Assembly: GCF_002211305.1 (NCBI RefSeq)
Contig: NZ_LOKW01000004.1
Coordinates: 124,001 to 188,000, forward strand
Direction: 5' to 3'
DNA: 64,000 bases
Source: Rhizobium sp. R634
GTDB taxonomy: Bacteria > Pseudomonadota > Alphaproteobacteria > Rhizobiales > Rhizobiaceae
Under the pieces are notes generated by a model. The model was not told the DNA's origin. It did no database searches and saw nothing but the letters and a program-made list of their open reading frames with translations. The number at the start of each line of letters is the position of its first letter. The stretch's first letter is position 1. The translations under genes were made by a program, and so were the position numbers. Shown in pieces: positions 24,874-32,266 of the stretch.

Positions 24874-26088
24874 TCATTTCCGCCCCCAAGCCTTGTGGAT
24901 GAGATCGGAGATCTCGCCGTTGACGGCGTCCATTGCTTCCATCGCCCGGTCATAGGTCGCGCGGGTAAACTGGCTGCGCTCGACCTCGTAAAGCGTCTGG
25001 TTGGTCATCGCGGCATCGGAGATCGCGACGCTGCGCAGCATCGGATTGGTCAGCACATGGTTCTTGAACATCGACCGCATGAAGGCGACCATCTGCGTCT
25101 GCGGTCCGTCTTGGGGATCGTAGCGGGTCACGAGATAACGCAGCCAATCAAGGTTCATGTTGCCGCCGGCGCCCTTCAGCGTGTTCAGCACTTCGCCGAG
25201 CATCTGCAGAAACTGGCACATCGACATGACATCGAGCATCTGCGGGTGGACGGTGATCAGAACCGCCGTCGCGCCGCAAATGGCGCTCATGGTGAGAAAA
25301 CCGAGCTGGGGAGGGCAGTCGATGATGACGATATCGTAATCGTCGGCCACCGAGGAAAGCGCCTCATCCAGCCGCGCGAAGAAGACGCGTCCATAGTCAC
25401 CCGTCTTGCCCTGGGCGAGGACGCGCGGCGTATCATGCTCGAATTCCATCAGTTCGAGATTACCCGGCACCAGATGAAGGTTCGGAAAGTTCGTTGGCCG
25501 GATGATCTCTCTCAGCGGCCTCCTCTGATCGTCGTAGCGAATGGCGGCGTAGAGCGTCTCATTTTCGTTGACGTCGAATTCCGGCTGGAAGCCATGGATG
25601 GCGGAGAGGGAGGCCTGCGGGTCGAGATCGACGGCGAGGACGCGGTGACCGGTAAGCGCAAGATGCTGGGCAAGATGCGCGGCAGTCGTCGTCTTGCCGC
25701 TGCCGCCCTTGAAGTTGACGACGGCCACGACCTGCAGATGTTCGTTGCCCCGGCGATGCCGCAGATAATGTGTTCCCGCACGCGCGTGATGCTCCAGGAA
25801 AGCCCGCATCTCCTCCATCTGCTCCGCCGTATAGGAGCGGCGGCCCGAGGGCGTGACCTGGGGAAGGGCGCCCTTGCCTTCCAGCGATAAATTGCGAAGA
25901 TAGCCGCTGGTGACGCCGAGGAAGCGTGCGACTTCGGCGAGCTGAAATTGCCGCAAGCCCTTCAGCGCGCGCGGCGGAAACATTTCGAGCCGATGCTGCT
26001 TGAGCTTGTCGGACAGCTCCTGCGCCTGACCAATGATCAGCTGGTCGACATCAGAAATTGCTTTTTCTATCTGCGGTGCCATATTCAT
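24874..26088 (-). CDS. repA: Partition ATPase RepA (ParA family)
   Basis: A 404-residue ParA-type ATPase and autorepressor. The N-terminal part (about residues 45-95) holds a MerR-like helix-turn-helix region (QLAEVARFLGVTSGYLRNLSLEGKG). The deviant Walker A KGGSGKTT is at residues 127-134, with DLDPQASLS and VIIDCPPQLG following. It drives replicon segregation with RepB and represses the operon promoter. Start at 26088; an ATG two codons later is an alternative. Confidence 0.96.
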   Translation of the reverse strand: MNMAPQIEKAISDVDQLIIGQAQELSDKLKQHRLEMFPPRALKGLRQFQLAEVARFLGVTSGYLRNLSLEGKGALPQVTPSGRRSYTAEQMEEMRAFLEHHARAGTHYLRHRRGNEHLQVVAVVNFKGGSGKTTTAAHLAQHLALTGHRVLAVDLDPQASLSAIHGFQPEFDVNENETLYAAIRYDDQRRPLREIIRPTNFPNLHLVPGNLELMEFEHDTPRVLAQGKTGDYGRVFFARLDEALSSVADDYDIVIIDCPPQLGFLTMSAICGATAVLITVHPQMLDVMSMCQFLQMLGEVLNTLKGAGGNMNLDWLRYLVTRYDPQDGPQTQMVAFMRSMFKNHVLTNPMLRSVAISDAAMTNQTLYEVERSQFTRATYDRAMEAMDAVNGEISDLIHKAWGRK

Positions 26089-26446
26089 GGAAATCTCGAA
26101 AATGCGATTTAAAAGCCCTGCGCACTATGAAAGCGCATTTAGCGCCGATTCTGAACGAGTCGCAAGGCAAATAGGGTTAACAAGACCCTATCGCGAGGTT
26201 GTCCAATCTTTTTCAATGGCTTGAACCGGCCGACGGGCCGCAGTCCGGTGGGTAACTTCGCATGTATCTGCCGACTCGCCTAAGCCGCAAGCCGGCATCA
26301 TAGCCGATCACAATGCGTCGGAATCGAAATATCGAGAATGGTCGCAGCCGTGATTACCGCTGCGGGCCAGCAGCAGCCAAGTGTATCTGCACGACACCAA
26401 CGCGGGCGAGGGGGCGGCATTACCCGCAATGCCCAGAACTTCTCGG
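26089..26446. other. 358-base gap upstream of repA holding the repABC promoter region
   Basis: This gap lies upstream of repA and immediately downstream of the XRE gene, both read leftward. It is AT-richer near repA and contains the inverted repeat listed at 26100-26140. The rest shows no recognisable gene. It should contain the operon promoter, which I could not place exactly. Confidence 0.5.
26100..26140. promoter_or_regulatory. Candidate RepA operator
   Basis: AAATGCG (26100-26106) and CGCATTT (26134-26140) form a 7-base inverted repeat with a 27-base spacer, 12 bases upstream of the repA start codon. RepA-type autorepressors bind such repeats, but no binding data can be read from sequence. 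Confidence 0.4.
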
Positions 26447-26905
26447 TTATCTCCCGAGCGGATGGACCCCATCCGGCAAAGAGCTCCCGAATGTTGCGCC
26501 GCTGCTTTCTGCCTGGGCCATCGCATTTACCAGCGCGATGATCGTTTCGCGGATATTCTGGTCTGCGATCTTCAGGAAGGCGCGGTTGAGCACCAGACCC
26601 TCTTTCGTCCTGAGGAATTCAGTCACCGGATCTCCATTCGCCGGCAGCTCCAGCCCCTGCAGCGTCAGCGGTTCGGAATCGCCCTGCTCGAAGAAGAAGC
26701 TCGGCGAGGTGTGAAGCACTTCGGCAATCCGCTGCAGGCGGCTCGCGCCGATGCGGTTGATGCCCTTCTCGTATTTCTGAACCTGCTGAAAGGTCACCCC
26801 GATCTGATCGGCAAGCCGCTCCTGGCTCATTCCGAGCAATTGCCGGCGCATTCTTATGCGGGCTCCGACATAGCTGTCTATTGCATTGGGTGTCTTGACG
26901 TTCAT
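26447..26905 (-). CDS. XRE family helix-turn-helix regulator
   Basis: A 152-residue protein with a single XRE/Cro-type DNA-binding domain (about residues 12-66: IRMRRQLLGMSQERLADQIGVTFQQVQKYEKGINRIGASRL). Its C-terminal half (TEFLRTKEGLVLNRAFLKIADQNIRETIIALVNAM) resembles rhizobial PraR/SinR-like regulators. It lies upstream of repA on the same strand, 358 bases away. A link to replicon control is possible, but such genes are also common in unrelated places. Confidence 0.85.
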   Translation of the reverse strand: MNVKTPNAIDSYVGARIRMRRQLLGMSQERLADQIGVTFQQVQKYEKGINRIGASRLQRIAEVLHTSPSFFFEQGDSEPLTLQGLELPANGDPVTEFLRTKEGLVLNRAFLKIADQNIRETIIALVNAMAQAESSGATFGSSLPDGVHPLGR

Positions 26906-27256
26906 CGCGTGTTTTCAGCCTCGATCGCATTTTCAATCGGCGCAGCTGTAGTATCCCCTGCGCTGCTTTTCCATGGCTGTTTTCACATAGCATATCCGAT
27001 ATGCGATTGATCGCGACGGACTGTGATATGAAAACCGCCATCCGAGACCGAAACTCAGCGAAATCCGATCGGCGGAAGAATAAATCGAACAAAATCCGTA
27101 CCGATACTGTTAAAACTGGGCTGTGCTTGCCGCCCGGCTTGCGTTAAATCCAGTGAAGCGACCGCCGCTCGAGTGTCTCCCGGCCCCGATCGCCCGAAAA
27201 TCCGTAAAAAATCGACGCGGCACGGCACCGAACGTGCCTGTGCAGGAGGAATATTC
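26906..27256. other. 351-base divergent intergenic region
   Basis: This region carries the promoters of the XRE gene (leftward) and the transporter gene (rightward). It contains the perfect palindrome at 26990-27004. No gene is recognisable. The last 15 bases hold the AGGAGGA ribosome binding site of the transporter. Confidence 0.5.
26990..27004. promoter_or_regulatory. Palindrome upstream of the XRE gene
   Basis: GCATATC-C-GATATGC is a perfect 15-base palindrome, about 85 bases upstream of the XRE start codon. It is a candidate operator for that regulator. Confidence 0.4.
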
Positions 27257-28459
27257 ATGGCAACCGTTGCCGAGAGCGCGCCTCGTTTTGAAAAGACAAC
27301 CATGTCTATCCTGATGGCGGTCAGCTTCTGTCATATGCTGAACGATATCATGCAGTCGCTGCTCGCCTCGCTCTATCCGCTGTTCAAGGCGAATTACGAT
27401 CTCGATTTCGTTCAGATCGGCCTCCTCACCATGACGTTCCAGGTCACAGCCTCGCTGCTGCAGCCGCTGGTCGGCATCGTTACCGATCGCTGGCCGATGC
27501 CCTATTCGCTGCCGGTCGGCATGGCGAGCACGTTTTGCGGTCTCATTCTTCTCGGCAATGCCGGCAGTTTTGCGCTGTTGCTGGTCGCCGCAAGCCTGAT
27601 CGGCTTCGGCTCGGCGGTCTTCCATCCGGAATCCTCGCGCGTCGCCCGTCTTGCCTCCGGCGGCCGTCACGGCTTTGCGCAGTCCTTTTTCCAGGTCGGC
27701 GGCAATGCCGGCCAGGCGATCGGCCCGCTGCTTGCCGCCTTCATCGTGCTGCCGCTCGGCCAGCACAGCGTTTCCTGGTTCTCCGCCATCGCCATGGTCG
27801 GCATGATCGTGCTGAGCTGGGTCGGAAACTGGTACATGAGCCACAGGCGCCAGAACGCCAGCAAGCCGGCGGTAAGCAGAACCCTGCCGCTGCCGCAGAA
27901 CAGGGTCGTCTGGGCGCTGCTGATCCTCGTGCTGCTGACGGCGACGAAGAACGTCTATATGGCGAGCGTGTCGAGCTACTTCACCTTTTACGTCATCGAC
28001 AAATTCCAACTCAGCGTGCAGCAGGCGCAGCTGATGCTCTTCCTCTTTTTGGGTTCGGTCGCCGTCGGCACTTTCCTCGGCGGGCCGATCGGCGATCGCT
28101 TCGGCGCCCGTTTCGTCATCTGGTTCTCGATCCTCGGCGTCATTCCTTTTGCCCTGCTCCTGCCTTATGCCAATCTTTTCTGGACGGGCGTCCTCAGCAT
28201 CGTGATCGGCCTGATCTTCGCATCGGCCTTCTCGGCGATCGTCGTCTTCGCACAGGAACTGGTGCCCGGGCGCGTCGGGCTGATTGCCGGCGTCTTCTTC
28301 GGCTTCGCTTTCGGGGCAGGGGGGCTCGGCGCCGCATTGCTTGGCGATTTCGCCGACACCCACGGCATCGATTTCGTCTACCGGATCTGCTCCTACCTGC
28401 CGCTGCTTGGTCTCCTGACCGTCTTCCTGCCGCGCATTCCCAAGCAGAAGCCGGCCTGA
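27257..28459 (+). CDS. MFS efflux transporter, fosmidomycin-resistance (Fsr) type
   Basis: A 400-residue protein with about twelve membrane segments, close to the length of E. coli Fsr. The N-terminal SILMAVSFCHMLNDIMQSLLASLYPLFK and the segment GFGSAVFHPESSRVARLASGGRHGFAQSFFQVGGNAGQAIGPL are characteristic of this MFS subfamily. It probably exports small toxic compounds from the cytoplasm with proton exchange. The ATG at 27257 follows AGGAGGA; the open frame extends upstream without a good start. A strong hairpin follows the gene. Confidence 0.88.
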   Translation: MATVAESAPRFEKTTMSILMAVSFCHMLNDIMQSLLASLYPLFKANYDLDFVQIGLLTMTFQVTASLLQPLVGIVTDRWPMPYSLPVGMASTFCGLILLGNAGSFALLLVAASLIGFGSAVFHPESSRVARLASGGRHGFAQSFFQVGGNAGQAIGPLLAAFIVLPLGQHSVSWFSAIAMVGMIVLSWVGNWYMSHRRQNASKPAVSRTLPLPQNRVVWALLILVLLTATKNVYMASVSSYFTFYVIDKFQLSVQQAQLMLFLFLGSVAVGTFLGGPIGDRFGARFVIWFSILGVIPFALLLPYANLFWTGVLSIVIGLIFASAFSAIVVFAQELVPGRVGLIAGVFFGFAFGAGGLGAALLGDFADTHGIDFVYRICSYLPLLGLLTVFLPRIPKQKPA

Positions 28460-28487
28460 GGCGGTCGCCTGGAGAGAAAGACGCGTT

Positions 28488-28518
28488 CACGCCCGGAATC
28501 GCCGATATTCCGGGCGTG
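28488..28518. terminator. Strong hairpin downstream of the MFS gene
   Basis: CACGCCCGGAAT (28488-28499) pairs perfectly with ATTCCGGGCGTG (28507-28518) around a 7-base loop. No T-run follows, so it may end transcription weakly or protect the mRNA 3' end. Confidence 0.55.
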
Positions 28519-28678
28519 ATGCTTCCGCGATTTCACCCAGCGGGCTGCGGACGGGACGCACGTATTTTTCCTCTCCTATCGCGAAGAGGGATCGCCATTC
28601 CTTTAATCCACTATTTTTATAGATAATATTCGTGCCAACAATGACGTCGGTCCCGCTACGATATTGGAAGGAAATGGC

Positions 28679-29239
28679 ATGTCTGCTCTGAAACTGGTCG
28701 GCCTCGCCGGTAGCTTCAACCGCCCCTCGAAGACTTTCGCGCTTGTCGAAAACGTCGCCGGCCTCGCTGCTGAAAGATACGGCTTCGAGAACACCATCTA
28801 TGACCTGACCGACGTCGGCCCTTCACTCGGCCCGGCGCTGCGCCGTGACGATCTCGACAGCCGCGCCAAAGAGGTCATCGACGACATCGTCAATGCCGAT
28901 GTTCTGGTCATCGGAGCGCCGACCTACAAGGGCAGCTATCCCGGTCTCTTCAAGCATTTGATCGACCTGATCGACCCGCATGAGCTGCGCGCCAAGCCAA
29001 TCGTCATCACCGCGACCGGCGGCGGTGACCGGCATGCGCTGATGGTCGAGCACCAGCTGCGGCCGCTCTTCGGCTTCTTCATGTCACACACGCTGCCGAC
29101 CGCGGTCTATGCTTCCGACCGCGATTTCACCGATTATCGCGTCTCATCCGAGCCGCTTTCCAAGCGCATCGGAGAGGTCATCGGCGAGCTGTCGGCCTTC
29201 TTTCCCATCCCAAATCGAGCGCTTATCGCTGCTGAGTGA
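28679..29239 (+). CDS. NAD(P)H-dependent FMN reductase (MsuE/SsuE-like)
   Basis: A 186-residue flavodoxin-fold protein beginning MSALKLVGLAGSFNRPSKT, where GSFNRPSKT forms the FMN phosphate loop. APTYKGSYPGLFKHLIDLI and TGGGDRHALMVEHQLRPLFGFF follow. Enzymes of this type supply reduced FMN to alkanesulfonate or methanesulfonate monooxygenases. No monooxygenase gene lies next to it; the methionine-type transporter metQNI is 245 bases downstream, which hints at sulfur supply. It is preceded by GAAGGAA and followed by its own terminator. Confidence 0.85.
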   Translation: MSALKLVGLAGSFNRPSKTFALVENVAGLAAERYGFENTIYDLTDVGPSLGPALRRDDLDSRAKEVIDDIVNADVLVIGAPTYKGSYPGLFKHLIDLIDPHELRAKPIVITATGGGDRHALMVEHQLRPLFGFFMSHTLPTAVYASDRDFTDYRVSSEPLSKRIGEVIGELSAFFPIPNRALIAAE

Positions 29240-29262
29240 AGAGTGCCCAAATAGGTTCGAAC

Positions 29263-29292
29263 CGGCGCCCTCGGGGCGCCGTTTCATTTTTT
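29263..29292 (+). terminator. Rho-independent terminator of the FMN reductase gene
   Basis: CGGCGCCC (29263-29270) pairs with GGGCGCCG (29274-29281) around a 3-base loop, followed by TTTCATTTTTT. Confidence 0.85.
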
Positions 29293-29483
29293 AGAATGTG
29301 CTTACGAGCCGTAATAAATCCACAAATTTGATGGAAATTTATCCTGCCGATATCGATGGCGCGGCAAGAGTTTTTCCGGCCTTTCCACTACATCAGACTT
29401 TCGTGCTTCGCTCGCGATCCGCGCATTTGCAATGATCAGCCTGCTCGGGGCGTTCGGCCTCATTCAGTCAGACGGGATATACA

Positions 29484-30323
29484 ATGACCAAGAACAAAAA
29501 CCTTCACGGCTTTCACTTTTCGCGCCGCGCCGCTCTTGCAGCCGTCGCCGTTTCCGCTGCCGCACTTTTCACCTTTGCAGCACCCGCTCCTTCCTTTGCC
29601 GAGGACAAGTCGATCAAGGTCGGCATCATGGCCGGCGAGGATGAGGATGTATGGCGGGTGGTCACCAGCGAGGCGGCCAAGAAGGGCCTCAAGATCGAAA
29701 CCGTCATCTTCAACGATTACACGCAGCCGAACGAAGCGCTGGAGCGCGGCGAAATCGACGCCAACGCCTTCCAGCACCAGCCCTATCTCGACAATCAGGT
29801 CAAGCAGCACGGCTATCATATCGCCCCCGTCGGCTATACCGGCGTCTGGCCGATCGGCCTTTACACCAAGAAGTACAAGTCCGTCGCCGAAATCCCGGAG
29901 GGCGCCGTGATCGGCGTTCCGAACGACCCTTCGAACGAAGGCCGGGCGCTCCGCGTTCTCCAGAATGAGGGCCTCATCAAGCTCAGCGAAGATGCGGGGA
30001 TTCTCGCGACGGTCGCCGACGTTACGGAGAACCCGAAGAAGATCGAGATCAAGGAGCTCGATGCCGGCATCGTCGGCCGCTCGATCGATGATCTCGATGC
30101 CGGTGTGGTCAATACCGACTGGGCGCTGAAGAGCGGTCTTTCGCCGGCCGAGCGCATTGCACAGGAACCGATCGCCGACAATCCGTACCGCAACTTCATC
30201 GCGGTCAAGGAAGAGAACAAGGATGCCGACTGGGTCAAGACGCTGGTGTCTTCCTATCAGAACGACACCGTGAAGGCTGAATTCGACAAGGTTTACAAGG
30301 GAACGGGTCTCAGCGCCTATTGA
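29484..30323 (+). CDS. metQ: Methionine ABC transporter binding protein (NlpA/MetQ family)
   Basis: A 279-residue binding protein with a long signal region (to about residue 39, ...APAPSFAEDKSIKVGIMAG). It has no lipobox cysteine, so it is probably free in the periplasm rather than a lipoprotein. Family motifs include LKIETVIFNDYTQPNEALERGEIDANAFQHQPYLDN and VGVPNDPSNEGRALRVLQ-like IGVPNDPSNEGRALRVLQNEGLI. It delivers methionine or a related sulfur compound to MetNI, whose genes follow directly. Confidence 0.92.
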   Translation: MTKNKNLHGFHFSRRAALAAVAVSAAALFTFAAPAPSFAEDKSIKVGIMAGEDEDVWRVVTSEAAKKGLKIETVIFNDYTQPNEALERGEIDANAFQHQPYLDNQVKQHGYHIAPVGYTGVWPIGLYTKKYKSVAEIPEGAVIGVPNDPSNEGRALRVLQNEGLIKLSEDAGILATVADVTENPKKIEIKELDAGIVGRSIDDLDAGVVNTDWALKSGLSPAERIAQEPIADNPYRNFIAVKEENKDADWVKTLVSSYQNDTVKAEFDKVYKGTGLSAY

Positions 30324-30355
30324 TCCGAGATAAGGCCGGGGTTAAGGCCTGCCGA

Positions 30356-30390
30356 AAGGCGGCCCGGGCGTTTCTTGCCTAGGCCGCCTT
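30356..30390 (+). promoter_or_regulatory. Intercistronic hairpin between metQ and metN
   Basis: AAGGCGGCC (30356-30364) pairs perfectly with GGCCGCCTT (30382-30390) around a 17-base loop. There is no T-run. The metN ribosome binding site (AAGGAA) lies about 10 bases further on. Confidence 0.6.
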
Positions 30391-30412
30391 CGGTGTTTGT
30401 AAGGAAAAGCAC

Positions 30413-31501
30413 ATGAATTCGTTTGTTTCCACCACCGAGGTCGAGGCACAGCCGCAAGCTGGCGCGGCCGAAGAAGTGGTGAGACTGACCGACGTCAAGC
30501 GTCGGTTCGGAGCGACGGCTGCGCTCGACGGCATTTCGCTGCAGGTGAAGAGAGGCGAAATTCTCGGCATCATCGGCCGCAGCGGCGCCGGCAAATCGAC
30601 CTTGATCCGCTGCCTGAACGGGCTGGAGCGCGCTGACAGCGGCGAGATCCGCATCGAAGGCCGCGACATCACCGGCCTTCAGGAACAGGAGCTGCAGCCG
30701 CTGCGGCGCCGCATCGGCATGATCTTCCAGCATTTCAACCTGCTGTCCGCCAAGACCGTCGAAGACAATGTCGCGCTGCCGCTGAAGATCGAGGGCGTTG
30801 CCAAGGCCGAGCGCCTGAAGCGGGCGCATGAGCTGCTCGATCTCGTCGGTCTTGCCGACAAGGCGAGGGCCTATCCGGCGTCGCTGTCGGGCGGCCAGAA
30901 GCAGCGCGTCGGCATCGCCCGGGCGCTTGCGGCACGCCCGGCGCTCCTCTTGTCCGACGAGGCGACATCGGCGCTCGATCCCGAGACGACCCGGTCGATC
31001 CTGGCGCTGCTGAAGGACATCAACCGTAAGCTCGGACTGACGATCCTGCTGATCACGCATGAGATGGAAGTGGTGCGCGGCATTGCCGATCGCGTCGCGG
31101 TCATCGATGCCGGGCGGATCGTCGAGGAAGGGCAGGTCTGGTCGGTCTTCGCCAATCCGGAGCAAGCGATCACCAGGAGCTTGCTCGGCGGCATCCGCCC
31201 GCAGCTCCCTACCCATATTGCCGGCCGGCTTTCGGCGACGGGAGGAAGTGAGGCGATCCTCAGCATCGATCTTGCCGGACCTGAAGCCCAAGGCGCTCTT
31301 TTTGCCGATCTTTCGGCTGCGCTGCCCCGTTCCTTCCGCCTCGTGCATGGCGGAATCGACCACATTCAGAACCAGCCGGTGGCACGGTTCTTCATTGCCG
31401 TTCCCACCCGCGATCCCGCGCTCGCCGGGAAGGTCGAACAATTCCTGACGTCCCGGTCGGCCCGGGTAGAGGTGCTTGGGTATGACACCGATCATGTTTG
31501 A
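30413..31501 (+). CDS. metN: Methionine ABC transporter ATP-binding protein
   Basis: A 362-residue ATPase with Walker A GRSGAGKST, signature LSGGQKQR, and LSDEATSALD, the DEATSALD Walker B characteristic of MetN. A C-terminal regulatory NIL-type domain (about residues 270-362; LSIDLAGPEAQGALFADLSAALPRSFRLVHGGID) senses methionine in characterised homologues. The N-terminus carries about 20 residues before the conserved core (VRLTDVKRRFG). Its end overlaps the start of the permease gene by 20 bases. Confidence 0.93.
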   Translation: MNSFVSTTEVEAQPQAGAAEEVVRLTDVKRRFGATAALDGISLQVKRGEILGIIGRSGAGKSTLIRCLNGLERADSGEIRIEGRDITGLQEQELQPLRRRIGMIFQHFNLLSAKTVEDNVALPLKIEGVAKAERLKRAHELLDLVGLADKARAYPASLSGGQKQRVGIARALAARPALLLSDEATSALDPETTRSILALLKDINRKLGLTILLITHEMEVVRGIADRVAVIDAGRIVEEGQVWSVFANPEQAITRSLLGGIRPQLPTHIAGRLSATGGSEAILSIDLAGPEAQGALFADLSAALPRSFRLVHGGIDHIQNQPVARFFIAVPTRDPALAGKVEQFLTSRSARVEVLGYDTDHV

Positions 31502-32135
31502 ACTGCTTCTTCGTTCGCTTTGGGAGACGGTTCTGATGACCGTCGCCTCGGGCGTCATCTCGCTCGTCGCCGGCCTGCCGCTCGGCCTTGCGCTTGTCGT
31601 GACGGCGCGCGGTGGCATCGCCGAAAATCTCTGGATCAATCGCGCGCTCGGTGCTGTCGTCAACGGATTCCGCTCCGTGCCTTTCATCATCCTGCTGGTG
31701 GCACTGATCCCGCTGACGCGACTGATCGTCGGCACGGCGCTCGGCACTTGGGCGGCCATCGTGCCGCTCGCCATCGCCGCGACACCCTACTATGCGCGCA
31801 TCGCCGAAGTGTCGCTGCGCGAGGTCGATCGCGGGCTGATCGATGCCGTGCGCGCCATGGGCGGCAATCGCTGGACGATCGTCCGCGAAGTGCTCGTACC
31901 CGAAGCGCTGCCCGGCATCGTCGCCGGCTTCACCGTCACGCTGGTGACGCTGATCGGCGCCTCGGCCATGGCAGGCGCGATCGGCGCCGGCGGCCTCGGC
32001 GATCTCGCCATCCGCTACGGCTATCAGCGCTTCGAAACCAATGTGATGATCGCGGTCGTGGCCGTCCTCATCGTCCTCGTCTGCGGCATCCAATGGCTCG
32101 GCGACCGCTTGGTCGCGAAACTGGATCATAAATAG
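31482..32135 (+). CDS. metI: Methionine ABC transporter permease
   Basis: A 217-residue inner-membrane permease starting MTPIMFELLLRSLWETVLMTVASG, with about five spans. The coupling-loop motif is YYARIAEVSLREVDRGLIDAVRAMGGNRWTIVREVLVPEALPGIVAG. The C-terminal GASAMAGAIGAGGLGDLAIRYGYQRFETNVM is typical of MetI. Start at the ATG at 31482; a TTG 6 bases earlier is possible. Translationally coupled to metN. Confidence 0.93.
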   Translation: MTPIMFELLLRSLWETVLMTVASGVISLVAGLPLGLALVVTARGGIAENLWINRALGAVVNGFRSVPFIILLVALIPLTRLIVGTALGTWAAIVPLAIAATPYYARIAEVSLREVDRGLIDAVRAMGGNRWTIVREVLVPEALPGIVAGFTVTLVTLIGASAMAGAIGAGGLGDLAIRYGYQRFETNVMIAVVAVLIVLVCGIQWLGDRLVAKLDHK

Positions 32136-32266
32136 ATCGAGGCCGGAAGGTTGCGACGGACGTGTGGCGGGCCGTGAATGCTTTCCTGCGCGAATTGTCC
32201 TAAGGCTGTATCGCATCAAGCGCCTGTGAAATGATAAGGTGCGGATGAAAAAGCCGGAGGAGACGC

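Noticed and set aside
29240..29483. A possible SAM riboswitch upstream of metQ
   Set aside because: I looked for the SAM-II pattern used by rhizobia and found neither its conserved bases nor its pseudoknot pairing. Only the upstream gene's terminator is clear.
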